Shown in pieces: positions 34,749-43,796 of a DNA stretch of 64,000 nt. The notes under the pieces are model-generated. The model made no database searches and was not told the DNA's origin. It saw only the letters and a program-made list of their open reading frames with translations. Each line of letters begins with the position of its first letter. Position 1 is the stretch's first letter. Both the position numbers and the translations under genes were made by a program. This DNA comes from Micromonospora sp. DSM 45708 (GTDB lineage Bacteria > Actinomycetota > Actinomycetes > Mycobacteriales > Micromonosporaceae): NCBI RefSeq assembly GCF_039566955.1, contig NZ_CP154796.1, forward strand, positions 186,001 through 250,000, given 5' to 3'.

Positions 34749-36302
34749 GTGAGCAGCACATCGTCCGATTTCGTCACCGCGCCGGCGACCGTCGCGCCGG
34801 CCCCGCCGCGCGCCCTGCCGAACGGGCTGGCCGCCTTCCTGGTCTTCCTCTCCAGCGGGGCGGTGCTGGTGCTGGAGACCGTGTCGCTGCGCCTGGTCGG
34901 CCCGTACGTCGGGGTGACGCTCCAGGTGACCAGCTCGGTCATCGGCATGGCACTGGCGGCCATCGCGTACGGGGCGTGGATGGGCGGGTGGCTCGCCGAC
35001 CGGCGGGACCCGCGCGCCCTGCTCGCCCCGGCGCTGGTGCTGGCCGGCATCGCCACCGCCGTCACCCTGCCCATCGTCAGGTACGCCGGTGAGGCGCTGC
35101 GCGGCGGCGCGGCCAGCGCGGTGCTGCTGCTGACCGCGCTGACCGTGCTGCTGCCGGCCGCGCTCCTGGCCGGGATCACCCCGCTGGTGGTGAAGCTCCA
35201 GCTCGCCGACCTGCGCCGCACCGGTCAGGTGGTCGGCAGGCTGTCCAGCATCGGCACGCTCGGCGGCATCACCGCCACGCTGGGCACCGGCTTCATCCTG
35301 GTGGCGGCGCTGCCCAGTTCGGTGATCGTGCTGGCGTTGGCCGCGGTGCTCGGCGTGACCGGGCTGGTGCTCGGGTTCTGGCTGCGGCGACGCTCCGGCG
35401 CGGCGTTGTCCACGCCGGGCCGGGCCAAGGCGGCGCTGGCGCTGATCGGGCTCGCCGCCGCCGGGCTCAGCGCGGCGGCGCCGAACCCGTGCGATGTGGA
35501 GACCGCCTACCACTGCGCCCGGGTCGAGGCGGCCCCGGACCGGCCGGACGGGCGCACGCTCTACCTCAACTCGGCCCAGCACTCCTACGTCGACCTGACC
35601 GACCCGAGACACCTGGAGTACGCGTACACCCAGTGGATCGGCCTGGTCGCGGACGTGGCGCGACCGGCGGGGGAGCGGATGGACGCGCTGCACCTGGGCG
35701 GCGGCGGATTCACCGTGCCGCGCTACCTGGCCGCCACCCGGCCGGGCACCGACAACCTGGTCTTCGAGGTCGACGGCGGCCTGGTCGAGCTGGACCGTCG
35801 GGAGCTGGGCCTGGAGACCGGGCCGGAGCTGACCGCCCGGGTGGGTGACGCCCGGGTGCTGCTCGGCGGCGAGCCGACCGACAGCCGGGACTTCATCGTC
35901 GGTGACGCGTTCGGCCACCTGGTGGTGCCGTGGCACCTGGCCACCCGGGAGATGGCCGCCGACATCCGGCGGGTGCTCCGCCCGGACGGGATCTACGTGC
36001 AGAACGTCATCGACCACCCGCCGGGCCGGTTCATCCGGGCCGAGCTGGCCACCGTCTCCGCCGTGTTCGACCACGTCGCGCTGATCGCCCCGCCGGGCGC
36101 GGTCGACGGCCGGCAGGGCGCGAACTTCGTGATCGTCGCCTCGGACGCACCGCTGCCGCTGACCGCGGTCCCGGCCGGCCTGAAGCCGCTCCCGGAGCCG
36201 GCCGAGCTGCTCGACGAGGCGGCGACGGCGACGTGGACCGGGGACGCGCGGGTGCTCACGGACGATTACGCCCCGGTGGACCAACTCCTCGCGACCGCCT
36301 GA
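34749..36302 (+). CDS. fused MFS-like / spermidine synthase-like membrane protein
   Basis: A 517-residue protein. The N-terminal half (about 20-230) holds seven or so transmembrane helices resembling half an MFS transporter (FLVFLSSGAVLVLETVSLRLV; TSSVIGMALAAIAYGAWMGGWLAD). The C-terminal half (about 245-517) is a polyamine-synthase Rossmann domain: LHLGGGGFTVPRYLAATRPG (SAM-like pocket), FEVDGGLVELDRRELGL, GDAFGHLVVPWHLATREMAADIRRVL. GGGxF and the D-x-F change the active-site Asp pair of true spermidine synthases, so catalysis is uncertain. GTG start at 34749. This two-part architecture is known across bacteria with unclear role. Confidence 0.88.
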   Translation: MSSTSSDFVTAPATVAPAPPRALPNGLAAFLVFLSSGAVLVLETVSLRLVGPYVGVTLQVTSSVIGMALAAIAYGAWMGGWLADRRDPRALLAPALVLAGIATAVTLPIVRYAGEALRGGAASAVLLLTALTVLLPAALLAGITPLVVKLQLADLRRTGQVVGRLSSIGTLGGITATLGTGFILVAALPSSVIVLALAAVLGVTGLVLGFWLRRRSGAALSTPGRAKAALALIGLAAAGLSAAAPNPCDVETAYHCARVEAAPDRPDGRTLYLNSAQHSYVDLTDPRHLEYAYTQWIGLVADVARPAGERMDALHLGGGGFTVPRYLAATRPGTDNLVFEVDGGLVELDRRELGLETGPELTARVGDARVLLGGEPTDSRDFIVGDAFGHLVVPWHLATREMAADIRRVLRPDGIYVQNVIDHPPGRFIRAELATVSAVFDHVALIAPPGAVDGRQGANFVIVASDAPLPLTAVPAGLKPLPEPAELLDEAATATWTGDARVLTDDYAPVDQLLATA

Positions 36303-36314
36303 TCGGGTGATGTT

Positions 36315-36338
36315 CCTGACCGATTCCGACCGGTCAGG
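36315..36338. terminator. CCTGACCG / CGGTCAGG hairpin
   Basis: Eight-base arms (36315-36322 and 36331-36338) with an 8-base loop, 13 bases after the MFS/spermidine-synthase stop and 36 bases before the kinase ATG. Either a weak terminator or an operator of the kinase gene; GGTCAGG recurs inside the kinase start region. Confidence 0.4.
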
Positions 36339-36373
36339 TGTAGCCGGGGCCACTTCGGGCAACTGCACCGACC

Positions 36374-38008
36374 ATGGGTGGACCGGTCAGGAACGGCGTG
36401 CAACTGCTCGGTGAGCGGTACCGCCTGGTCGAGCAGTTGGGTGCCGGCGGCATGTCGGTGGTCTGGCGCGGCTACGACGAGGTGCTCGGCCGGCAGGTGG
36501 CGGTCAAGGTGCTGGCCTCCCGGCTCGCCAGCGACAAGGCGTTCCGGCACCGGATCCGCGTCGAGGCGCAGGCCGCCGCGCGGCTCTGCCACCCCAACAT
36601 CACCAACGTGTACGACTACGGCGAGTCCGTCCAGGTCGGGCTGACCGTGCCGTACGTGGTCATGGAGCTGGTCGACGGCGGCCCGCTCAGCAGCCGGCTC
36701 GGCCGGGACGGGCAGTTGCCCTGGCGGGAGGCGCTGACCATCGGCGCGGAGGTCGCCTCCGCGCTGGCCACCGCGCACGCCCGGGGTGTGGTGCACCGGG
36801 ACGTCACGCCCGGCAACGTCATGCTCACCGCGACCGGCGTGAAGGTCGTCGACTTCGGGATCTCGGCGCTGGTGGGGGAGAGCGACAAGGGACCGGACGG
36901 CGCGCTGCTCGGCACGCCCGCCTACCTGGCCCCGGAGCGCCTGGACAACGGCCACGTCTCGCCCGCCACCGACATCTACGCGGTCGGCCTGCTGCTCTAC
37001 CGGATGCTCACCGGCCGGCTGCCGTGGCAGGCCAGCACCACCACCGAGATGCTGCGCGCGCACATGTACCGCGACCCGGACCCGATGCCGCCGGTGCCCG
37101 GCCTCCCCGGCCAGGTCGCCGACCTGGTCCAGCGGTGCCTGGCGAAGCGCCCCGAGGACCGCCCGCCCACCGCCGAGGTGGCCCGTACGCTCGCCGAGGC
37201 GGTCGGGATCGCGTCGATCGTGCCGGTGTCACCGGCGTTCGGCGGCATCGACCCGGCGCTGATGGCGAACGCCGGCACCACCATCCTGCCCTGGTCGGCG
37301 GCGACCGACGCGGTGCCGTACTCGGCGATCCGCACCCGGACCCGGGGCGCGGCGGCACGGCGGCGCAAGGTGGAGGCCGGGGTGGCCGCTGCCGGGCTGA
37401 TCGCGGTGACCGCCACGATGTGGGGGCTGACGTCGCGGAGCCCGGCCAGCGGTGGGGTGGAGCCGACCGAGGCGCGGATGGGGCTGCCCGAGCCGGTGCC
37501 CTGCGCGGTCGACTACTCGCTGCGCCGCGACACCGGCAAGGACTTCTCCGCCGAGTTGACGCTGACCAACACCGGTCCCCGGGAACTGCGCGGCTGGACG
37601 ATGAGCTTCAGCTTCCCCGGCAAGCAGGCGATCACCGCGGCCCAGCCCCCGGTCCGGCAGGTGGGGCGCACCGTGTCGGTGGCGGCCCCGACGCCGGATG
37701 CGGCGTTGGCGCCCGGCGCGTCGACGAAGCTGACGCTGAGCGGGCGCTACACCGGGAGCAACACGTTGCCGGTGGAGTTCAAGCTCGGCAACAGCACCTG
37801 TGGCGTGCAGGTGTCGGGCATCGCCGGCTCGGTGCCGATCACCACCGCGCCGAAGACGACCCGGGCGCCGGTCAAGCCGGCCGCCAAGCCGGCCGCCAAG
37901 CCGGCCGCCAAGAGCGGGCCGGCCGAGGCGAAGCCGGCACCGAAGCCCAAGGCCGAGCCGAAGCCGAAGCCCAAGGGCAAGGAGAGTGGTAAGGGAAAAG
38001 GGAAGTGA
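36374..38008 (+). CDS. Ser/Thr protein kinase with extracellular CBM2-like domain
   Basis: A 544-residue kinase. Residues 10-275 are a Hanks kinase: GAGGMSVVWRG, catalytic Lys in RQVAVKVLA, HRDVTPGNVM near residue 142, DFGISAL, GTPAYLAPERL. HRDVTPGN has Thr where PknB-type kinases have Lys. One transmembrane helix (about 333-353) leads to an outside domain (about 376-480) reading CAVDYSLRRDTGKDFSAELTLTNTG, GWTMSFSFPGKQ, and NTLPVEFKLGNSTC, clearly like family 2 cellulose-binding modules including the flanking cysteines. A Lys/Pro/Ala tail follows. It may sense a polysaccharide or cell-wall glycan and signal inward by phosphorylation. Confidence 0.92.
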   Translation: MGGPVRNGVQLLGERYRLVEQLGAGGMSVVWRGYDEVLGRQVAVKVLASRLASDKAFRHRIRVEAQAAARLCHPNITNVYDYGESVQVGLTVPYVVMELVDGGPLSSRLGRDGQLPWREALTIGAEVASALATAHARGVVHRDVTPGNVMLTATGVKVVDFGISALVGESDKGPDGALLGTPAYLAPERLDNGHVSPATDIYAVGLLLYRMLTGRLPWQASTTTEMLRAHMYRDPDPMPPVPGLPGQVADLVQRCLAKRPEDRPPTAEVARTLAEAVGIASIVPVSPAFGGIDPALMANAGTTILPWSAATDAVPYSAIRTRTRGAAARRRKVEAGVAAAGLIAVTATMWGLTSRSPASGGVEPTEARMGLPEPVPCAVDYSLRRDTGKDFSAELTLTNTGPRELRGWTMSFSFPGKQAITAAQPPVRQVGRTVSVAAPTPDAALAPGASTKLTLSGRYTGSNTLPVEFKLGNSTCGVQVSGIAGSVPITTAPKTTRAPVKPAAKPAAKPAAKSGPAEAKPAPKPKAEPKPKPKGKESGKGKGK

Positions 38009-38077
38009 AGCAGCCGAAGGGGGGTGGGCACGGCAAGGGCAAGGGGCCGAAGGACTGACGGTCGGGCCGGCGCCCGG

Positions 38078-38746
38078 TCAGGTGAGCGCCGCGAAGTGTT
38101 GCACCTGGGTGATGCTGCCCTCCACGATGAGCACGCTGTCCGGCGCCAGCACCGTCTCCGGCCCGGCGTAGCGGAACGGCTGGCCGGGCAGCTTCGCGCC
38201 GACCACCATCACCCCGTACCGGTCCTGCGGGGACAGTTCGCCCAGCGCGCGCCCGACCAGCGGCGGCGGCACCCGCACCTTGGCGATGGCGAAGTCGTCG
38301 CCGAACTCGATGAAGTCGAGCATCCGGCTGACGATCAGGTGGGCGACCCGCTCGCCGGTCTCCGCCTCGGGGAACACCACGTGGTGCGCGCCGACCGAGT
38401 GCAGGATCTTGGCGTGCTTGTCCGACGTGGCCCGCGCCCAGATCTGCGGGACGCCCAGCTCGGCCAGGGCCAGCACGGTGAGCACGCTCGCCTCGACCGA
38501 GGCGCCGATGGCGACCACCACCCGGCCGAAGTCCGCCACCCCGAGCTGCCGCAACGCGGTCTCCTCGGTGGCGTCCGCCTGCACGACCCGGTCCAGCTCG
38601 GCCGACCACCGCTGGACCCGGGCCGGGTCCCGGTCGATGGCGAGCACCTCGTGGTCGAGGCGCGCCAGCGAGCCGGCGAGGTGGTGGCCGAACCGGCCCA
38701 GGCCGATCACGACGACACCGGTGTCGTCCGCGCGTCTAGCCGACAA
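38078..38746 (-). CDS. KtrA/TrkA-type potassium uptake regulatory subunit
   Basis: A 222-residue cytoplasmic RCK protein. VVVIGLGRFGHHLAGSLARL is the nucleotide-binding Rossmann motif (RCK_N), with D at VLAIDRDPARV; after residue 145 an RCK_C domain (FAIAKVRVPPPLVGRALGEL) follows. It gates the KtrB-like channel by binding ATP/ADP or NAD(H). TTG at 38746 is behind GGAGGAG and overlaps the ktrB gene end by 11 bases, so the pair is coupled. Confidence 0.92.
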   Translation of the reverse strand: MSARRADDTGVVVIGLGRFGHHLAGSLARLDHEVLAIDRDPARVQRWSAELDRVVQADATEETALRQLGVADFGRVVVAIGASVEASVLTVLALAELGVPQIWARATSDKHAKILHSVGAHHVVFPEAETGERVAHLIVSRMLDFIEFGDDFAIAKVRVPPPLVGRALGELSPQDRYGVMVVGAKLPGQPFRYAGPETVLAPDSVLIVEGSITQVQHFAALT

Positions 38747-40130
38747 TGGGTTGCTCCTCCGGGTAGCGGTACAGACGACGTCGGGTGTTCAACGCGATGG
38801 CCGAGCCGAGCGTGAGCGGACCGATCCGACCGACGTACATGAGCGCGGTCAGCACGTACTGGCCGGGCGCGGGCAGCCGCTGGGTGAGGCCGACGGTCAG
38901 GCCGGTGGTGCTGAACGCGGAGGTGACCTCGAAGAGCGCGGCGTAGAGGCGTACGTGCGCGGTCATCGCGATCAGGCCGACCGTGCCGGCGGCCACCAGC
39001 GCCACGCTGAGCAGCGCGACCGTCAACGCCTGCCGCTGGCTGGCCGGGGACACCCGGCGGTTCCCGACCGTGGTGTCCGGCTCGCCGCGCAGCTCCGCCC
39101 AGATGGCGAAGCCGAGCAGGAAGAACGTGGAGACCTTGATACCGCCGGCGGTGCTGGCGCTGCCGCCGCCGATGAACATCAGGCCGATGAGCATCGGGTA
39201 GCTCTCCTCGGTGAGCCGCCCGACGTGGATCACGTCGAAGCCGCCGGTGCGGCTCAGCGCGATCTGGGTGAATGCCGCGAGCGTCTTGCCCGGCACGTCG
39301 AACCTGCCGATCGTGGCCGGGTTGGTCCACTCGGCCAGCAGCAGGTAGCCGAAGCCGCCGACGGTGAGCACCAGGCTGCCCCAGACGGTGAGCTTGGTGG
39401 CGACCGCCCACCGGTCCGGCCGCCGCCACTCCCGGAACGCCTCGAACAGCGCCGGGAAGCCGAGCCCGCCGATGATCGCGCCGACGCTGAGCGGCAACGC
39501 CACCCACGGGTCCCGGGCGAAGGCGACCAGCCCGTCGGAGTAGAGCGCGAAGCCGCCGTTGTTGAACGCCTGGACCGAGTGGAACACCGCGTACCAGAGC
39601 GCGCGCCCCGGCGGGTAGTCGAGGGCCAGCCAGAAGCGCCCGCCGATCACGGCGGTCATCAGCGCCTCGGTGACGAAGACGGTGGCCGCGATGCGGAGCA
39701 GCAGCCGGCGTACGTCGCCGAGGCCGAACTCGGCGGTCTCGGCCTGCACCAGCAGCCGGTTGCGTAGTCCGAGCTGACGGGAGACGGCCAGGATCAGCAG
39801 CGACGCGCCGGTCAGGATGCCGAGGCCGCCGAGCTGCGTGAGCACGGTGATCATCACGAGCCCGAAGTCGGTCCAGTAGTTCGGCGTGTCGGTCACCGCC
39901 ATGCCGGTCACCGAGACCGCCGACGTGGCGGTGAACAGCGCGGTCTCGAACGGCGTCCAGCGCTGCGTACTGGTGGCCCAGGGCAGCATGAGCAGACCGG
40001 TGCCGACCAGGATCACCACCAGGAATCCGAGCGGCACCAGCCGGACCGGTTTCCGGAGCAGGCGGCGCACCAGGTCATCTTCCGTCCGGAGATTCACCGG
40101 CAGGTCAGGAACCGACCAACTGGGCGTCAA
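38736..40130 (-). CDS. KtrB/TrkH-type potassium transporter
   Basis: A 464-residue polytopic protein of the superfamily of K+ transporters: four M1-P-M2 repeats, with filter-like segments at TSAVSVTGMAVTDT, AFNNGGFALYSDG, SRTGGFDVIHVG and TSAFSTTGLTVGL. The Gly residues in these loops build the potassium filter. It forms the Ktr system with the next gene. The start is uncertain: TTG at 40130 has no clear ribosome-binding site and a GTG occurs about 33 bases in. It is divergent from the glycerophosphodiesterase gene across a 46-base gap. Confidence 0.92.
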   Translation of the reverse strand: MTPSWSVPDLPVNLRTEDDLVRRLLRKPVRLVPLGFLVVILVGTGLLMLPWATSTQRWTPFETALFTATSAVSVTGMAVTDTPNYWTDFGLVMITVLTQLGGLGILTGASLLILAVSRQLGLRNRLLVQAETAEFGLGDVRRLLLRIAATVFVTEALMTAVIGGRFWLALDYPPGRALWYAVFHSVQAFNNGGFALYSDGLVAFARDPWVALPLSVGAIIGGLGFPALFEAFREWRRPDRWAVATKLTVWGSLVLTVGGFGYLLLAEWTNPATIGRFDVPGKTLAAFTQIALSRTGGFDVIHVGRLTEESYPMLIGLMFIGGGSASTAGGIKVSTFFLLGFAIWAELRGEPDTTVGNRRVSPASQRQALTVALLSVALVAAGTVGLIAMTAHVRLYAALFEVTSAFSTTGLTVGLTQRLPAPGQYVLTALMYVGRIGPLTLGSAIALNTRRRLYRYPEEQPIVG

Positions 40131-40176
40131 CCACGCCGGGTCTGCTGTGCGTACCCATCGACGACAGGAGACGGCG

Positions 40177-41295
40177 TTGCGACGTACCCTTTCTGCCCTC
40201 GGCGTGGCCGGCGCACTGCTCGCGGCTGCGGCCGTGGTGGTGCCGGCCGTGGCCGCCCAGGCCGGCCCGGACCCACGCGCCGAGCGCCCCCGCGCGACCC
40301 AACGGCCGATCGTGATCGGCCACCGGGGCGCGAGCGGCTACCGCCCGGAGCACACCCTGGAGTCGTACCGGCTCGCCATCCGGCAGGGCGCCGACTTCAT
40401 CGAGCCGGACCTCGTCTCGACCCGGGACGGCGTCCTGGTCGCCCGGCACGAGAACGAGATCTCCGGGACGACCGACGTGGCGGCCCACCCCGAGTTCGCC
40501 GGTCGCAAGGCGACGAAGACCATCGACGGGGTGACGGTGACCGGCTGGTTCACCGAGGACTTCACGCTCGCCGAGCTGAAGACGCTGCGCGCCAAGGAGC
40601 GGCTGCCCCAGGTGCGGGTGACGAACACCGCGTTCGACGGCCGGTTCGAGATCCCCACCTTCCAGGAGGTCATCGACCTGGCGCGGGCCGAGTCGACGGC
40701 GCGCGGCCGGACCATCGGCGTCTACCCGGAGACGAAGCACCCGACCTACTTCGCGTCGATCGGGCTCGCGCTGGAGGAGCCGCTGGTCGCGACGCTCCGG
40801 CGGAACCGGCTGACGCACCGGAACGACCCGGTCTTCGTCCAGAGCTTCGAGACCGGCAACCTGCGCAAGCTCGACAAGATGATCGACGTACGGCTGGTGC
40901 AGCTCATGGACGCGACCGGCGCGCCCTACGACCTCGCCGCCGCCGGCGACCGCCGGACCTACGCCGACCTGGCCACCGCCGCGGGCCTGGCCTGGGTCTC
41001 CCGGTACGCCGACGGGGTCGGCCTGAACAAGAACCTGATCGTGCCCCGCGACGCCGCCGGCCGGCTGCTGGCGCCGACCTCGGTGATCCCGGACGCGCAC
41101 CGGCTGAAGCTGGTGGTGCACGCCTGGACGTTCCGGGTCGAGAACCAGTTCCTGCCGGCCGACTTCCGGCTCGGCGCCGACCCGAACGCGCGCGGTGACA
41201 TCACGTCCGAGTATGAGCTCTTCTTCGACCTGGGCCTGGACGGCGCGTTCGCCGACCAGCCGGACACGGCGGTGGCGGCCCGCGCCGGCCGCTGA
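40177..41295 (+). CDS. glpQ: secreted glycerophosphodiester phosphodiesterase
   Basis: A 372-residue exported enzyme. A signal peptide (RRTLSALGVAGALLAAAAVVVP, cut near AQA) precedes a GDPD domain with IGHRGASGYRPEHTLESYRLAI (catalytic His pair HR...H and Glu), ADFIEPDLVSTRDGVLVARHE (metal Glu/Asp and second His) and later ETKHPTYF. The length and TKTIDGVTVTGWFTEDFTLAELKTLRA segment fit GlpQ-type periplasmic enzymes, which release glycerol-3-phosphate from phospholipid headgroups or teichoic acid. TTG at 40177 is chosen because AGGAG is six bases upstream. It ends at a strong terminator. Confidence 0.92.
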   Translation: MRRTLSALGVAGALLAAAAVVVPAVAAQAGPDPRAERPRATQRPIVIGHRGASGYRPEHTLESYRLAIRQGADFIEPDLVSTRDGVLVARHENEISGTTDVAAHPEFAGRKATKTIDGVTVTGWFTEDFTLAELKTLRAKERLPQVRVTNTAFDGRFEIPTFQEVIDLARAESTARGRTIGVYPETKHPTYFASIGLALEEPLVATLRRNRLTHRNDPVFVQSFETGNLRKLDKMIDVRLVQLMDATGAPYDLAAAGDRRTYADLATAAGLAWVSRYADGVGLNKNLIVPRDAAGRLLAPTSVIPDAHRLKLVVHAWTFRVENQFLPADFRLGADPNARGDITSEYELFFDLGLDGAFADQPDTAVAARAGR

Positions 41296-41311
41296 CGCCC
41301 GCTTGTCGCCT

Positions 41312-41346
41312 CGTCGGGGCGCCCGCGTCACGCGGGCGCCCCGACG
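41312..41346. terminator. strong hairpin terminator
   Basis: CGTCGGGGCGCCCGCG (41312-41327), loop TCA, and its exact 16-base complement (41331-41346), 17 bases after the glpQ stop. The following bases are not T-rich, as usual in this phylum. Confidence 0.85.
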
Positions 41347-41417
41347 CGCGTTCGGTGGCCGTGCGCGTGCGCTGCGGTCAGCTCTGAAGGCGGCGAGGGA
41401 GAGTGGCCCGCGTGGTG

Positions 41418-41566
41418 CCTGGGAACTTGATGGCGGGAATGAGTCGATCCCGGGCCGGGGCCATTCGGCGCGACTTCGGCTGACGGGCGCGAGTCGTCCC
41501 GGCTGGCGGATGGTGTGCCCGCGCGGCGTGGATGGCGTGACCCACTTACGCCATCAAGTTGCCAGG
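41418..41566. repeat. 149-bp element bounded by 18-bp inverted repeats
   Basis: CCTGGGAACTTGATGGCG (41418-41435) and CGCCATCAAGTTGCCAGG (41549-41566) pair with one mismatch; inside the right end GATGGCGT and ACGCCATC (41531-41556) form another palindrome. No credible coding frame exists. The whole gap 41347-41846 otherwise holds a GTGACGTCAC palindrome (41785-41794) near the promoter of the next gene. Confidence 0.55.
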
Positions 41567-41846
41567 GGTTCGGAGGCTGTCGGGCTGGCGGCTCGACGAC
41601 GGAGGTGCCGCGACCGGGCGGGGAGTGCGGGCCGCGGTGAATGGGCGGGGCCGACACCGCGACCCGGCCCCGCGTGGTGCGGCGGGCCACCCCGGGTCGG
41701 CCGGGTTACGAGGTGGTGTCCGGGGTTGTAACGTGCGGCCATCCCGCCCCGGGCACTTGTGTGCGTCGACCACATAGCCCGTGGGTGACGTCACTTCTAG
41801 CGTGAGCCGACAACTGACAATCCTCCTGTCCTCACCTGGAGTCGTA

Positions 41847-43049
41847 ATGACGTTCCGGCACACGCGACGGGTGTTCCTTTCCGCCGCCACGATGACGGCG
41901 GTCGCGCTGGCCGCCACGGCCTGTGGCAGCCCGCAGGACACCGCCTCCGGCGGCGGCGACGCCGCGCCGGTCAAGGTCGGCCTGGTCTACTCCCAGTCCG
42001 GGCCGCTGGCCAGCTACGGCAAGCAGTACATCGAGGGGTTCAAGGCCGGCCTCGACTTCGCCACCAAGGGCACCGGCAAGGTCGGCGATCGCACCATCGA
42101 GCTGAGCGAGGCCGACGACGCCGGCGACCCGGCCAAGGCCGTCTCGGCCGCCAAGGACCTGATCGGCAAGGGCACGAAGATCATCGCCGGCTCCACGTCC
42201 TCCGGGGTGGCGCTCCAGGTGGCCCCGATCGCGGCGCAGAACAAGGTGCTGTTCATCTCCGGGCCGGCCGCCACCGACGCGGTGACCGGCGCGAACAAGT
42301 ACACCTTCCGGTCCGGCCGGCAGTCCTGGCAGGACGTGGTGACCGCCAAGTCGTTCATCGGCGACGCGGCCGGCAAGAAGGTCGTGGTGTTCGCCCAGGA
42401 CGGCGCGTTCGGCGACGCGAACGAGGCCGCCGTGAAGGCCGTGATCGGCGGCGCCGGCGCGACCGTGAGCAGCGTCCGCGCGCCGGCCAGCGCCACCGAG
42501 TTCACGCCGTTCGCCAGCCAGATCAAGGCCGCCAAGCCGGACCTGCTCTTCGTCGCCTGGGCCGGCACCACCGCCGGCGCCATGTGGCAGACGCTCGACC
42601 AGCAGGGCGTCCTCGCCGCCACCACGGTCGTCACCGGCCTCGACATCCGCGCCTCCTGGCCGACGTTCGGCGCGGCCGGCAGCAAGATCTCGTTCCTGTC
42701 GCACTACTTCGACGGGGCCAGCGACACCGAGGCCGCCAAGGCCGCCAAGGCGAAGATCCCCGGCGGCACGCTCGACCTGTTCCACCCGGACGGGTTCGCC
42801 GCCGCGCAGATGGTCGTGCGCGCGGTGCAGGAGGGCGGCGACGACGTGGAGAAGATGGTCAAGGCGCTGGAGGGCTGGGAGTTCGAGGGCGTCAAGGGCA
42901 CCATGAAGATCCGCGCCGAGGACCACGCCCTGCTCCAGCCGATGTACCAGGCCAAGCTCACCGGCAGCGGCACCGCGTTCACGGCCACCGCGCAGAAGAC
43001 CCTGACCGGTGACGAGAGCGCGCCGCCGGTCGCGCAGATGAAGGGCTGA
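41847..43049 (+). CDS. livJ: branched-chain amino-acid ABC importer binding lipoprotein
   Basis: A 400-residue lipoprotein: RRVFLSAATMTAVALAATAC gives an export signal and lipobox LAATAC (Cys26). The mature part follows the Peripla_BP_6 (Leu/Ile/Val-binding) fold: KVGLVYSQSGPLASYGKQYIEGFKAGLDFA, IAGSTSSGVALQVAPIAAQNKVLFIS, and FAQDGAFGDANEAAVKAV. Specific ligand unknown; similar systems take up branched-chain amino acids, urea or amides. ATG at 41847 follows TGGAG. First gene of a five-gene importer operon; three bases separate it from livG. Confidence 0.93.
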   Translation: MTFRHTRRVFLSAATMTAVALAATACGSPQDTASGGGDAAPVKVGLVYSQSGPLASYGKQYIEGFKAGLDFATKGTGKVGDRTIELSEADDAGDPAKAVSAAKDLIGKGTKIIAGSTSSGVALQVAPIAAQNKVLFISGPAATDAVTGANKYTFRSGRQSWQDVVTAKSFIGDAAGKKVVVFAQDGAFGDANEAAVKAVIGGAGATVSSVRAPASATEFTPFASQIKAAKPDLLFVAWAGTTAGAMWQTLDQQGVLAATTVVTGLDIRASWPTFGAAGSKISFLSHYFDGASDTEAAKAAKAKIPGGTLDLFHPDGFAAAQMVVRAVQEGGDDVEKMVKALEGWEFEGVKGTMKIRAEDHALLQPMYQAKLTGSGTAFTATAQKTLTGDESAPPVAQMKG

Positions 43050-43052
43050 CCG

Positions 43053-43796
43053 ATGCTCGCCACCCGCGGTCTGACCTGGCGGATCGGTGAGGTCGCCATC
43101 GTCGACTCCGTCTACCTCGATCTGGCGCCGGGGGAGTTCCTCGGCGTGATCGGGCCCAACGGCGCCGGCAAGACCTCGCTGTTCAACCTGATCACCGGCC
43201 TGCGTCGGCCCACCGAAGGGAAGGTCCTGCTGGACGGGGCGGACGTCACCACGCTCCCGGTGCACCGGCGGGCCCGGCTCGGCCTGGGGCGTACCTTCCA
43301 GGCGTCCTCGGTCTTCGGCTCGCTGACGGTCCGGGAGAACGTCCGGCTCGCCGTCCAGGCGCACCGGGGTGGCTCGATGAAGCTGTGGCGGCGGGCGGCG
43401 GCCGACCGGGAGGTGGCCGCCGCCGCCGACGCGGCGCTCGACCGGGTCGGCCTGCACCACCGGGGTACGGCGCTGGCCGGCACGCTCGCCCACGGCGAGA
43501 AACGCAAACTGGAGATCGCCCTGCTGCTCGCCGGCGAACCCCGGGTGATGCTGCTGGACGAGCCGATGGCCGGGGTGAGCGCCGAGGACGTGCCGGAGCT
43601 GGTCCGCGTGATCAAATCGCTCACCGGGGACAGCGGCCGGGCGGTGCTCATGGTCGAGCACCACATGGACGTGATCCTGGAACTGGCCGACCGGATCGCC
43701 GTGATGCACCACGGCGCGCTGCTGGCCTGCGACACCCCGGACACGGTGATGGCCAACGCCACCGTGCAGGAGGCGTACCTGGGGGAGTCGCTGTGA
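43053..43796 (+). CDS. livG: branched-chain amino-acid ABC importer ATPase LivG
   Basis: A 247-residue ABC ATPase: Walker A GPNGAGKTS, signature ALAGTLAHGEKRKLEIA (an altered LSxGQ: LAHGE), Walker B VMLLDEPMAGVS and H-loop MVEHHMDVILE. The GLGRTFQASSVFGSLTVRENV segment and the AHGEKR signature are typical of LivG-type subunits. The start is ATG at 43053, three bases after livJ; its stop overlaps livF (GTGA). Confidence 0.93.
   Translation: MLATRGLTWRIGEVAIVDSVYLDLAPGEFLGVIGPNGAGKTSLFNLITGLRRPTEGKVLLDGADVTTLPVHRRARLGLGRTFQASSVFGSLTVRENVRLAVQAHRGGSMKLWRRAAADREVAAAADAALDRVGLHHRGTALAGTLAHGEKRKLEIALLLAGEPRVMLLDEPMAGVSAEDVPELVRVIKSLTGDSGRAVLMVEHHMDVILELADRIAVMHHGALLACDTPDTVMANATVQEAYLGESL

Noticed and set aside
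32655..36368. 1237-codon minus-strand open frame
   Set aside because: It spans antisense to several well-supported plus-strand genes and lacks any domain; an effect of high GC.
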